A DNA stretch of 7,438 bases from Pseudomonadota bacterium (GTDB lineage: Bacteria; Pseudomonadota; Alphaproteobacteria; Rhizobiales; Xanthobacteraceae), in the NCBI GenBank assembly GCA_021779635.1, contig JAJYAH010000334.1, positions 1-7,438 on the forward strand, in the 5' to 3' direction. The notes below the pieces were generated by a model. It was not told the DNA's origin, searched no databases, and saw only the letters and a list, made by a program, of their open reading frames with translations. The position numbers were made by a program, and so were the translations under genes. This document shows, in pieces, positions 1 to 6,263 of this stretch (its first letter is position 1; each line of letters starts with the position of its first letter).

Positions 1-97
1 CGCCAACGACGCCATTCCCGGCGGTCGTCCACCCAAACACGAAGACAAGCCCGAGGCCGCCAAGGCCGCCGAGGCCAGTTGCACGGGGATCAAATGA
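1..97 (+). CDS. C-terminal end of a small exported protein, probably XoxG-like cytochrome c (partial)
   Basis: The reading frame beginning at base 2 is open to the window edge and gives 31 codons before the TGA at 95-97. The tail is hydrophilic, with a Pro-Pro-Lys stretch, an Ala/Glu/Lys-rich segment (KPEAAKAAEASC) and one cysteine near the end. The stop overlaps the next start as ATGA, so the two genes are translationally coupled. Immediately upstream of a XoxJ/MoxJ-type gene the usual neighbour is the c-type cytochrome that takes electrons from the PQQ methanol/alcohol dehydrogenase (XoxG/MoxG). The tail reminds me of the four-cysteine, methanol-metabolism-related cytochromes of Rhizobiales. 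No haem motif falls inside the window, so the identity rests on context and tail resemblance only. Confidence 0.5.
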   Translation, partial: ANDAIPGGRPPKHEDKPEAAKAAEASCTGIK

Positions 98-1023
98 CTT
101 TAGAGCGTACCGAAAAACCAGCGAAGCCGGTCCTTCATATTTCGAGGCGGACGGCGATGATCATGCCAACCCTGGCAGGCGTTCTGGCCTTCGGGTTTGT
201 CGCCTTGCAACCGGTCGCGGCCAGCGCCCAGGCCAACAGCGAAGCGGGTTCGCTCGAGCTTGTCGATCCCAACGTCTTCCGCGCTTGTGGCGATCCGCGC
301 AATCTGCCGTTCTCCAACGACAAGGGCGAGGGATTTGAAAACAAGCTCGCCGAATTGTTCGCCGCCAAGCTCGGCAAGAAACTCAGCTACACCTACTTTC
401 CGCAGGCAACCGGCTTTGTCCGGATGACGCTCGGCTCGTTCCGGTGCGACATCATCATGGGATTTCCCCAAGGCGACGATCAAGCGCAAGTGACTATCCC
501 ATATTACCGGACGACCTATGCGCTGGTCGTCAAGCGTGGCAGCGGTCTTGAGGATGTCGCCACGATCAGTGATCCAAAGCTGAAAGACAAGCGGATTGGA
601 ATTGTGGCAAAGACGCCGCCGAGCACGAACATGGCGATCAACGGCCTTTTGGCGCATGCCAAGTCCTACCCGCTTTTCATCGACACCCGGGCGGATTCAT
701 CGGCGCAGGCGATGATGGATGATCTCGCCAAGGGCGATATTGATTGCGGCATATTATGGGGTCCGATGGCGGGCTATTACGCCAGCCAGGCGACCCCACC
801 CCTGGTCGTCGTGCCGCTGACCAAGGAAACGACCGGCCCGCAAATGACCTATCGTATCGGCATGGCGGTGCGTGCTGCGGACCAGGAGTGGAAGCGTACG
901 CTCAACCGACTCATCATGGAAAACCAAACCGAGATCAACAAGCTCCTGATCAGCTACAACATCCCGATCCTTGACGAGACCAACATGCCGATCACCGCCG
1001 AGACGGTTTCGAAACGGCCATGA
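94..1023 (+). CDS. xoxJ: Quinoprotein dehydrogenase-associated periplasmic substrate-binding-like protein (XoxJ/MoxJ family)
   Basis: This is a periplasmic protein of about 309 aa with the fold of an ABC-transporter solute-binding protein, belonging to the family found next to PQQ-dependent methanol/alcohol dehydrogenases. XoxJ/MoxJ proteins are thought to help activate or assemble the dehydrogenase rather than import a solute; this is family knowledge and is only partly established. The N-terminus has basic residues, a hydrophobic stretch (roughly residues 24-42) and a signal-peptidase-like site around ASAQA. The mature part begins with the family's signature FRACGDPRNLPFSND followed by GEGFENKLAEL, then the CDIIMGFPQG and PYYRTTYALVVK segments typical of the class. 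I chose ATG at 94 over an upstream TTG at 79 because it overlaps the previous stop (ATGA) and has a GGGG ribosome binding site about 6 nt upstream. The gene ends by ATGA overlap with the next gene. The exact subtype (xoxJ, moxJ or an alcohol-dehydrogenase paralogue) cannot be decided without the dehydrogenase gene. Confidence 0.85.
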   Translation: MTLERTEKPAKPVLHISRRTAMIMPTLAGVLAFGFVALQPVAASAQANSEAGSLELVDPNVFRACGDPRNLPFSNDKGEGFENKLAELFAAKLGKKLSYTYFPQATGFVRMTLGSFRCDIIMGFPQGDDQAQVTIPYYRTTYALVVKRGSGLEDVATISDPKLKDKRIGIVAKTPPSTNMAINGLLAHAKSYPLFIDTRADSSAQAMMDDLAKGDIDCGILWGPMAGYYASQATPPLVVVPLTKETTGPQMTYRIGMAVRAADQEWKRTLNRLIMENQTEINKLLISYNIPILDETNMPITAETVSKRP

Positions 1024-1577
1024 TCGGGACCGCCATCCGTTGTGCCTTCGTCGTGATTGTCGCTACCGTCGCCGAGGCTGGGGCGGCCGAGGTGCCGGAG
1101 CCGGATGGCTATCGCCTCGAAAATTATCGAGCGCCGACGCCGGCTACATTGCATGGCGTCAAGGTCGTCGGGACGGACGAGGCAGAAACGATCTGGCGCA
1201 GTCAATCGGCTTCCTTTGTCGATGTGCTGCCGAGAGCTCCACGACCACGGAATCTGCCCGAGGGAACCCTTTGGCACGACAAGCCGCGAGCCGATATCCC
1301 CGGCAGCATCTGGCTGCCTGACACTGGATATGGCGAACTCGCGCCCAGCATGGCCGGCTATTTCGCCAAAGGGCTGGAGAAGGCAACGCATGGCGATCAC
1401 GCCAGAATTCTCGTTTTATATTGTCTGGCGGATTGCTGGATGTCGTGGAACGCGGCCAAGCGTGCCCTCTCTCTCGGCTATTCGAATGTCGCCTGGTATC
1501 GCGAGGGCACCGATGGCTGGAGCGGCGCCGGCCTTCCTCTGGAAGAGACCACGCCAGAACCGCGTCCAGGCGAATAG
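1020..1577 (+). CDS. PQQ-dependent catabolism-associated CXXCW-motif protein, rhodanese-like, exported
   Basis: A 185-aa protein with an N-terminal hydrophobic signal sequence (about residues 6-23, possible cleavage after AGAA) and a rhodanese-like body. Visible marks are the FVDVLPR strand around residue 68, the loop YCLADCW with Cys135, Cys139 and Trp140 (spacing C-x3-C-W), the adjacent MSWNAAKRA helix, and the terminal YREGTDGWSGAGLPLEE segment typical of rhodanese domains. The family is tied by neighbourhood to PQQ-dependent alcohol oxidation. Its biochemical role is unproven; the paired cysteines suggest a redox, thiol-transfer or metal-handling function in the periplasm. The ATG overlaps the previous TGA as ATGA and there is no strong ribosome binding site of its own, so it probably depends on coupling to the upstream gene. 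It is the last plus-strand gene before a hairpin. Confidence 0.85.
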   Translation: MIGTAIRCAFVVIVATVAEAGAAEVPEPDGYRLENYRAPTPATLHGVKVVGTDEAETIWRSQSASFVDVLPRAPRPRNLPEGTLWHDKPRADIPGSIWLPDTGYGELAPSMAGYFAKGLEKATHGDHARILVLYCLADCWMSWNAAKRALSLGYSNVAWYREGTDGWSGAGLPLEETTPEPRPGE

Positions 1578-1586
1578 CCAAGGGTC

Positions 1587-1602
1587 ACGGCTAGCGAGCC
1601 GT
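1587..1602. terminator. Hairpin between convergent genes, possible bidirectional terminator
   Basis: ACGGCT (1587-1592) and AGCCGT (1597-1602) form a perfect 6-bp stem with a 4-nt AGCG loop. It lies in the 36-bp gap between the plus-strand CXXCW-motif gene and the minus-strand gene ending at 1614. No T-run follows on either strand, so the termination role is inferred from placement and the stem is short. Confidence 0.4.
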
Positions 1603-1613
1603 TCGAGGAATCT

Positions 1614-2258
1614 CTATTTCGCCGGCGTGTCGGCGTTCAAGACGTCCTGGATCGCGCTGCCCAAATCAAACAACCGCTTCTCGATGAGAACCGGCACATC
1701 GCATACGTATGAGGTCGATTTCCGCCGATCCTCGAAAATGCGCGTCTGCCACGAAAGGCGATTGGCAAGTTCATCGCTTTGCGCTTGATCGGCATTCGGC
1801 TTGTCCTGCAGTTCCCGCATCTGCTGGGTTTCACCGCGTATTTGCTCGGCCATGGCCTTCTGCTTGCGAGAGAAGCGCTCGATCCCGTTCATCACCTCGT
1901 CGCGCTGCGCGTTGAGCCTGGAATACAACGCCGCGAAAAGCGATTTTGCCTTTTGCTGTTTTTCATCGTTGGTTCCGACGACAAAGTCCGCGATCAGTTT
2001 TCGCGCATCCTCCATCGGGGTGCGGCGGGCGGCCAGACGTGAGACCAACTCTGCCAGCTTGGGGTCGGTGGGTTCCGTCTTGTCAAGACCCTCGATCGAC
2101 GGGCCTGTCCAGACGCTTGCGATCGAAATCCCCGGCACTTTCAACTGCTGGCAAGGCCAGTCCGGATAGCGCGGATCAAGCGCGAAGGCCGGCTGCGCCA
2201 GGCACGCGGCCAGTGCAACCACGACGCAGAAAGCGGAATTGCGGGTCGAAAGAGCCAC
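1614..2258 (-). CDS. Exported helix-rich protein of unknown function
   Basis: A 214-aa protein that I cannot assign to a characterised family. I chose the GTG at 2258-2256 because a strong AGGGAGG site sits 6 nt upstream. From there the protein starts with a clear secretion signal (Arg6, hydrophobic core to about residue 24, likely cleavage at AFA|LDP after residue 26). An alternative lipobox LAAC at 16-19 would make it a lipoprotein; the sequence does not decide between them. The mature N-terminus carries the distinctive block LDPRYPDWPCQQ. Residues about 62-180 are charged and almost proline-free with many Gln, Glu, Lys and Arg, suggesting long helices or a coiled coil. The mature form has two cysteines, Cys36 and Cys186, one near each end, which could form a disulfide. 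It converges on the xox-type genes. Proteins with a PDWPC block near alcohol-oxidation genes seem familiar, but no function follows from this. Longer starts (GTG at 2315, ATG at 2297) are possible but lack a comparable ribosome site. Confidence 0.75.
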   Translation of the reverse strand: MALSTRNSAFCVVVALAACLAQPAFALDPRYPDWPCQQLKVPGISIASVWTGPSIEGLDKTEPTDPKLAELVSRLAARRTPMEDARKLIADFVVGTNDEKQQKAKSLFAALYSRLNAQRDEVMNGIERFSRKQKAMAEQIRGETQQMRELQDKPNADQAQSDELANRLSWQTRIFEDRRKSTSYVCDVPVLIEKRLFDLGSAIQDVLNADTPAK

Positions 2259-2264
2259 GTTGAA

Positions 2265-2271
2265 CCTCCCT
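2265..2271 (-). promoter_or_regulatory. Ribosome binding site of the unknown exported protein
   Basis: On the minus strand AGGGAGG is followed by TTCAAC and then GTG at 2258. This is the best Shine-Dalgarno match near the gene's 5' end. It decides the start in favour of the GTG directly before the signal peptide. Confidence 0.6.
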
Positions 2272-2363
2272 GCAAGCCCGCAACCGCTTTCTCGCATCGC
2301 AGCCTGCGGACCCACGCCTCAAACAGGCTTGCCGACGCCGCGCCGGCGAGCAAACGTCTCAAA

Positions 2364-2385
2364 GCGTAACGGAAATCCGCTACGC
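2364..2385 (-). terminator. Hairpin downstream of the SDR gene, probable operon terminator
   Basis: Read on the minus strand, GCGTAGCGG and CCGTTACGC form a 9-bp stem with one G-U pair around a 4-nt ATTT loop, followed by TTTGAGACG. It starts about 35 nt past the SDR stop. The T-run is short, so it may be a weak or factor-assisted terminator. It is the most likely 3' end of the box-SDR transcript. Confidence 0.5.
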
Positions 2386-2420
2386 ACCGCAAATCAAATC
2401 CAGGCCCGTGCGGCGTGACT

Positions 2421-3197
2421 TCAAGCCGTCGTTGCAAGCCCTCCATCGACCGGAATGATGGCACCGCAAACAAAGGCGCTCGCCTTCGATGCGAGATAGA
2501 TCGCAATGCCTGCCAGATCGTCGGGATTTCCCATCCGCTTCATCGGCGCATCTTCGACCACCGCAGTGGAGCCTTTCTCGTCGATCGCGGCAGTCATCTT
2601 GGACGGGAAGTAGCCTGGCGCAATCGCGTTGACCGCAATGTGCTTGGGTGCGAGAAACTTCGCCATAATGCGCGTCAGGTGATTTACCCCTGCCTTCGAC
2701 GCGGCATATGAATAGGCCTCAAGATGAGAGGTCCTGATGCCTTCGATCGACCCGATATTGATCACCCGCGCGTAGGATTCCGCGGACCCCGCCGCCTCCA
2801 GCAGAGGGAGCAGGCGCTGGGTCAGGAAGAAAACCGACTTGACGTTCAGGTCCATGACCTTGTCCCAGCCGTTTTCCGGAAACTCGTGGAAGTTGGCGCC
2901 CCAACTGGCGCCGGCATTGTTGACGAGAATGTCGAGCCGCGTCTCCCGCTTCTGAATCTCGCTGGCGAAGCGGTCGATCTCCTCCATCCGCGAAAGATCG
3001 GCGGGAATGGCAATGCATTCGCCGATCTGTGACAATTCGCTGGCCAACTGCTCGCACGCCTCGGCGCGGCGTGCCGTGATATAAACCTTCACGCCATTTT
3101 CAACGTAAGCTCGGGCGATCATCTCGCCGAGACCACGACTGCCACCGGTGACGACCGCGACCTTGCCGCGCACAGAGAAAAGCTCCTCGATTTTCAT
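2421..3197 (-). CDS. Short-chain dehydrogenase/reductase (SDR), RhlG/3-oxoacyl-ACP-reductase-like
   Basis: A 258-aa classical SDR oxidoreductase, a typical length for the family. The Rossmann cofactor motif TGGSRGLG is at 17-24 and NNAG at 93-96. The catalytic tetrad is visible as Asn118 (DLNVKS), Ser150 (NIGS), Tyr164 and Lys168 (YAASK), followed by the PG motif at 194-195 and the C-terminal PVDGG. An Arg after the glycine motif and the TARR segment at 41-44 at the end of strand 2 favour NADP(H) over NAD. Overall it resembles SDRs annotated as RhlG-like or 3-oxoacyl reductases; the substrate cannot be read from the sequence. The ATG at 3197-3195 is preceded by AGGAG with 6-nt spacing. The same frame stays open upstream to about 3371, but that part is the CoA-transferase relic described separately, not SDR. 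It sits downstream of boxA after a 354-bp non-coding stretch and may be read as the last gene of the box transcript. It is not a standard box enzyme. Confidence 0.88.
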   Translation of the reverse strand: MKIEELFSVRGKVAVVTGGSRGLGEMIARAYVENGVKVYITARRAEACEQLASELSQIGECIAIPADLSRMEEIDRFASEIQKRETRLDILVNNAGASWGANFHEFPENGWDKVMDLNVKSVFFLTQRLLPLLEAAGSAESYARVINIGSIEGIRTSHLEAYSYAASKAGVNHLTRIMAKFLAPKHIAVNAIAPGYFPSKMTAAIDEKGSTAVVEDAPMKRMGNPDDLAGIAIYLASKASAFVCGAIIPVDGGLATTA

Positions 3198-3203
3198 TTT
3201 GGT

Positions 3204-3208
3204 CTCCT
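3204..3208 (-). promoter_or_regulatory. Ribosome binding site of the SDR gene
   Basis: AGGAG on the minus strand with a 6-nt spacer to the ATG at 3197. It fixes the SDR start and rules out the upstream in-frame TTG at 3371, which would give a fused N-terminal extension. Confidence 0.65.
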
Positions 3209-3239
3209 GATCATCGGCGGGGCCGAGAGGGTGATGTTG

Positions 3240-3332
3240 GCCGACGGCACCGGCGGTTCGCATTTGGGTGATGGTAGCCTCGTCACATCCCGCCTCGCGC
3301 AAGACGTCGTCCGCGTGCTGGCCCGCCGACGA
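3240..3332 (-). pseudogene. Relic of the C-terminus of a CaiB/BaiF-type CoA-transferase
   Basis: About 31 codons on the minus strand translate to a segment containing GQHADDVLREAG, then a charged helix ending in MRTAGAVG. Many CaiB/BaiF family III CoA-transferases end with this kind of block: a (G)xHTDEVLxExG motif, then a helix ending in LRxxGxx. No upstream part of such an enzyme is readable in any minus-strand frame before boxA, and the frame runs on without a stop into the SDR start. I read this as the 3' remainder of a deleted CoA-transferase gene that once lay between boxA and the SDR. The call rests on recognising a short block, so coincidence is possible but not likely. Confidence 0.55.
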
Positions 3333-3352
3333 CGGCATGCGCGACTTACATT

Positions 3353-3555
3353 GAGGTGATCGTGAAGGCAAACGAAGTTACCCTCAAATCGCATCGAATC
3401 GGTCACAGCTGCCGGGCCTTCCGCTCTTGCCTATGCCCGCAGACCGGCCCAAGCTTGGCAGCGATGCCTTTCTGGCACGTCAGCGGCGCGACGTTCGCAC
3501 CATGCTTCGTTTTGAGACGATCGGTATTCTCGCAGAGCCGAGCGGTGAGATTTAA
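3353..3555 (+). pseudogene. Unidentified open stretch, possible plus-strand gene fragment
   Basis: Between a TGA ending at 3355 and the TAA at 3553-3555, one plus-strand frame is open for about 66 codons. It has protein-like composition in its second half, including [17 protein letters not shown] and [17 protein letters not shown], and about two thirds G/C at third positions. There is no good start codon with a ribosome site. The stop falls on the ancestral boxA stop region, which would make the two ends overlap. I do not recognise the family. It may be the 3' relic of another lost gene or simply a chance open frame in GC-rich DNA. Confidence 0.25.
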
Positions 3556-4756
3556 TACGTCTCGACGTGATAGCGCCCGCTCTCGCGCATGGCCGGTTGA
3601 GCGATGTCCAATCGAGCGAGGCGGCACGGCAGGCATCGGCAAAGGCTTCATCGACGCCGCCTTCCATGCCTTTCAGCCCGCAGATATAGACATGCGTTTT
3701 GGAGTCGCCGAGCAGTTGCGCTATCTGCCGGGCTTCGTTGCGGATGCGGTCCTGCACATAGACGCGGGGCTCGTTGGGGACCCGGGAATAGCAGAAGTAT
3801 TTTCCGAGCAATTTCTCCGGCACTTTCTGCAGTGGACCGAAATACGGCAAGTCTTCGGGCCGGCGCGCCCCAAAAAACAGCAGCAGCCTTCCCGCGGCAT
3901 CCGGCATCGCGCGGCGACGGCGCTCGGTGAAGCCGCGAAACGGCGCGGAGCCGGTTCCGGTGCAGATCATGATGATGTTGGCCGCCGGGTCATCCGGCAT
4001 CAGGAACGTCGCGCCGAACGGGCCGGTGACTTCGAGCTTGGCGCCGCGCGGAAGATCGCAGAGATAATTCGAGCAAACCCCCTTGCCTTCGCGCTTCACC
4101 GTCAGCGCCAGATTGTTGGCATTGCGCTTCTCGCCATCGCGGGAGCTGGCCACGGAATAAAGCCGCGGATGGTGCGGCTTGCCGCTGGCATCGACGCCAG
4201 GCACGGCGATGCCAATGCTCTGGCCTTCCAGAACCGGAAACGGCAGCTGGCCGAAATCAAGTATGATATGCCGAACATCGGAGTCAGACGCTGCGTCAGT
4301 CAGCCGATAGTTTCCGGTTACCGTCGCGGTCGCCGGTTTGCCGCGACTATAGAGATTGACAGTCGGCTTGCTGGCGGAATGCGGTGCTACCGGCTTGCCG
4401 CCCAGCCCCTTGCGCGCTTCTTCCAGCAGTTTGCTGACATCGTCCTCCAGCGCCTCGACGGCGCTGCCGCCGCCCGCATTGGCGATGGTTTCGTCCTGGG
4501 CCGGAAGGTCGTTCCAGGAAAACTGCTCGTCCAGCGAATAGGGTCTCGCGACCACGCGCCAATTGTCGATCGACCCGGTAGGACAGGGCGAAATGCAATC
4601 CATGCAGTGATTGCAGATGCTGGCGTCAACGACATAGTTGTTGCCGTCATGCGTCACCGCATCGACCGGACATGTTTCTTCGCAGGTATTGCAGCGAATG
4701 CATATCTCGGGATCGATGAGATGCTGTTTGATCAACTCCTGGGTCGGCGCATTCAT
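3431..4756 (-). CDS. boxA: Benzoyl-CoA 2,3-epoxidase, reductase subunit BoxA (frameshifted near its 3' end)
   Basis: BoxA takes electrons from NADPH through FAD and two iron-sulfur clusters to the diiron oxygenase BoxB, for conversion of benzoyl-CoA to 2,3-epoxybenzoyl-CoA. The N-terminus carries two [4Fe-4S] ferredoxin motifs: Cys19, 22, 25, 29 and Cys48, 51, 54, 58, each ending in CP. A linker (about 80-135) leads to a ferredoxin-NADP-reductase-like module with the FAD motif RLYSVASS at 198-205, the pyridine-nucleotide motif [10 protein letters not shown] at 266-275, and [12 protein letters not shown] at 357-368. After LDWTSL (381-386) the frame slips: the expected tail [14 protein letters not shown] is present but in another frame and ends at TAA 3554-3552. 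As read, the protein instead runs 441 aa to 3431 with an unrelated end; the repaired gene would be 401 aa, the usual size. It starts at ATG 4756, 20 nt after boxB, with only a weak ribosome site, so it probably relies on coupling to boxB. Confidence 0.9.
   Translation of the reverse strand: MNAPTQELIKQHLIDPEICIRCNTCEETCPVDAVTHDGNNYVVDASICNHCMDCISPCPTGSIDNWRVVARPYSLDEQFSWNDLPAQDETIANAGGGSAVEALEDDVSKLLEEARKGLGGKPVAPHSASKPTVNLYSRGKPATATVTGNYRLTDAASDSDVRHIILDFGQLPFPVLEGQSIGIAVPGVDASGKPHHPRLYSVASSRDGEKRNANNLALTVKREGKGVCSNYLCDLPRGAKLEVTGPFGATFLMPDDPAANIIMICTGTGSAPFRGFTERRRRAMPDAAGRLLLFFGARRPEDLPYFGPLQKVPEKLLGKYFCYSRVPNEPRVYVQDRIRNEARQIAQLLGDSKTHVYICGLKGMEGGVDEAFADACRAASLDWTSLNRPCARAGAITSRRIKSHRSALREYRSSQNEAWCERRAADVPERHRCQAWAGLRA
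3552..3598 (-). other. Out-of-frame ancestral C-terminal tail and stop of boxA
   Basis: On the minus strand CCG (3596-3594) begins 14 codons reading [14 protein letters not shown], then TAA at 3554-3552. Upstream, CTC (3601-3599) encodes the Leu of LDWTSL. The two bases AA at 3598-3597 stand where one codon is expected, so one base is missing relative to the intact gene (or two are extra). No slippery heptamer is visible. The junction is therefore a mutation or a sequence/assembly error, not an evident programmed frameshift. Confidence 0.75.
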
Positions 4757-4776
4757 GTCGTTTTAACCCGATGCGA

Positions 4777-6225
4777 TCACGCCGCTTCGATCTTGACGTA
4801 TTCGAAATCGCCCGGCTTGTTGTCGATGCCCATTTTCGGCGGCGCGATCCAGTTCGCGAACTTGCCAGGCTCGCTGACCGGCGTCATCAGCGAGGAGATG
4901 AAGTCGCCGTCGTCGGTCGAGGGCAGATAATCGCTCTTCACCTTCGCCCATTCGGCGGCGCTGACAATGACGCCCTTGGGCGTCGCGTCGACGTCCCTGA
5001 ATTCACCGATCTGGCGGTGGAATGCGGTATGCGGAAGTTCAAGACGGAATTTCACTCCGGTTTTTTCGATGATCTTGTTCCAGCGCTCGACGCCCTTTTC
5101 GCAGTCAAGCGTGTAGTCGTCACGCAGGCGCATGTTCAACGCGGTCAAGGCAGGCTCATCGACCAGCACGACCTTGCCGTCCACCAGCTTCAATACCTTG
5201 TAGATGTCGTTGGTCAGGCGATGATCGTCGTCGATCTTGGTTTCCTGGAAGCGGCCCTTCAAGCCGGAATTGTAGAAATTCGCGGCGTTGGTGGAAACTT
5301 CAGAACCGAACAGATCGAGCGACAACGAGTAATGCAGATTCATTTTCTTCTGCAGGGTTGGCAGATCGATCACGCCGAGTGCGCGCACCTTCTCGATCGC
5401 ATACGGGTCGTCGATGCCTGCTTCCTTCATGACGTCGCAGGTGCGCTGGAGCACGCGACCGACACCGGTCTCGCCGACAAACATGTGATGTGCCTCCTCT
5501 GTCAGCATGAAGCGGCAGGTACGCGACAGCGGATCGAAGCCGGACTGCGCCAGGCTCTCAAGCTGCATCTTGCCATCGCGGTCGGTAAAGAAGGTGAACA
5601 TGAAAAACGACAGCCAGTCCGGCGTCGCCTCGTTGAAGGCGCCCAGCATGCGCGGGCTATCGGCATCACCCGAACGGCGGCGCAGCAGATCGTCGGCCTC
5701 CTCGCGGCCGTCACGGCCGAAATATTTCTGCAACAAATAGACCATGGCCCAGAGATGGCGGCCCTCCTCGACATTGACCTGAAACAGGTTGCGCATGTCG
5801 TAGAGCGAGGGCGCGGTCTTGCCGAGATGGCGCTGCTGTTCGACCGACGCAGGCTCGGTGTCGCCTTGCACCACGACAAGGCGGCGCAACATGGCGCGAT
5901 ACTCGCCCGGCACTTCCTGCCACGCTTTCTCGCCGAGATGCTGGCCGAAATTCACCTTGCGCGCCTCGTCCTGCGGCGCCAGCAGCACGCCCCAGCGATA
6001 TTCCGGCATGCGGACGTAATCGAATTTGGCCCAGCCCTTCGGATCGACGCTCACGGCCGTGCGCAGATAGACCAGCGATTCCTGAAAGCCTTCCGGCCCC
6101 ATGTCGTTCCACCAGTCGAGATAGCCGGGATGCCAGCCTTCCAGCGCCTTGAGCACCTGCCGATCCTCGGTGAGATTCACGTTGTTGGGAATCTTGGTGG
6201 AGTAGTCGACGTTCATGATGTTCAT
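4777..6225 (-). CDS. boxB: Benzoyl-CoA 2,3-epoxidase, diiron oxygenase subunit BoxB
   Basis: BoxB is the cytoplasmic ferritin-like diiron oxygenase that inserts one oxygen atom into benzoyl-CoA, giving the 2,3-epoxide, using electrons from BoxA. At 482 aa it is close to the usual size (about 475). The iron ligands known from the Azoarcus evansii enzyme (Glu120, Glu150, His153, Asp211, Glu240, His243, as I recall them) all have counterparts at a constant offset of +4: Glu124 (QGDTE), Glu154 and His157 (EEGRH), Asp215 (FFTD), Glu244 and His247 (EEAHH). The active site therefore looks intact. The ATG at 6225 has GGGAG 9 nt upstream; a second ATG at codon 4 (6216) is spaced too far from it. The gene lies between boxC (95-bp spacer with an inverted repeat) and boxA (20-bp spacer). 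Confidence 0.96.
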   Translation of the reverse strand: MNIMNVDYSTKIPNNVNLTEDRQVLKALEGWHPGYLDWWNDMGPEGFQESLVYLRTAVSVDPKGWAKFDYVRMPEYRWGVLLAPQDEARKVNFGQHLGEKAWQEVPGEYRAMLRRLVVVQGDTEPASVEQQRHLGKTAPSLYDMRNLFQVNVEEGRHLWAMVYLLQKYFGRDGREEADDLLRRRSGDADSPRMLGAFNEATPDWLSFFMFTFFTDRDGKMQLESLAQSGFDPLSRTCRFMLTEEAHHMFVGETGVGRVLQRTCDVMKEAGIDDPYAIEKVRALGVIDLPTLQKKMNLHYSLSLDLFGSEVSTNAANFYNSGLKGRFQETKIDDDHRLTNDIYKVLKLVDGKVVLVDEPALTALNMRLRDDYTLDCEKGVERWNKIIEKTGVKFRLELPHTAFHRQIGEFRDVDATPKGVIVSAAEWAKVKSDYLPSTDDGDFISSLMTPVSEPGKFANWIAPPKMGIDNKPGDFEYVKIEAA

Positions 6226-6234
6226 GGCTTTGGT

Positions 6235-6239
6235 CTCCC
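6235..6239 (-). promoter_or_regulatory. Ribosome binding site of boxB
   Basis: GGGAG on the minus strand with a 9-nt spacer to the ATG at 6225. It favours the first of two nearby in-frame ATG codons (6225 and 6216). Confidence 0.5.
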
Positions 6240-6263
6240 GTGTTGGGCGATTTTGTCTGGCGT

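Larger units (their letters stand above)
2259..2420. other. 162-bp non-coding spacer between the SDR gene and the unknown exported protein
   Basis: Both flanking genes are on the minus strand. The spacer holds a hairpin downstream of the SDR (2364-2385), some GC-rich imperfectly self-complementary sequence around 2325-2352, and the ribosome binding site of the following gene. I could not recognise a clear -35/-10 promoter pair. The hairpin and the length of the spacer argue that the unknown protein has its own promoter and is not part of the box operon. Confidence 0.4.
3198..3551. other. 354-bp degenerate interval between ancestral boxA end and the SDR
   Basis: There is no intact gene here. 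On the minus strand it holds the CoA-transferase-like relic near the SDR and, next to boxA, the out-of-frame run-on of boxA to 3431. On the plus strand lies an unidentified open stretch. No transposase, terminal repeat or tRNA is visible, so if DNA was lost here, the sequence does not show how. Confidence 0.5.

Noticed and set aside
1057..1788. Plus-strand open frame overlapping the CXXCW-motif gene
   Set aside because: It overlaps a well-supported gene in another frame and runs into the convergent gene. Its composition is Arg/Ser-rich, typical of a shadow frame.
3198..3371. In-frame N-terminal extension of the SDR, making a CoA-transferase-tail/SDR fusion
   Set aside because: A good AGGAG site 6 nt before the ATG at 3197, and the normal SDR N-terminus right there, argue that translation starts at 3197. 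The upstream TTG lacks support.
3590..3605. Programmed ribosomal frameshift in boxA
   Set aside because: A -1 shift at CTC would restore the native tail, but there is no slippery heptamer. A mutation or sequencing error is the simpler reading.
3356..4930. Long plus-strand open frame of 524 codons opposite boxA
   Set aside because: It is antisense to boxA, whose cysteine clusters and FAD/NADP motifs are unmistakable. The plus-strand translation has no recognisable domain and is a GC-rich shadow.
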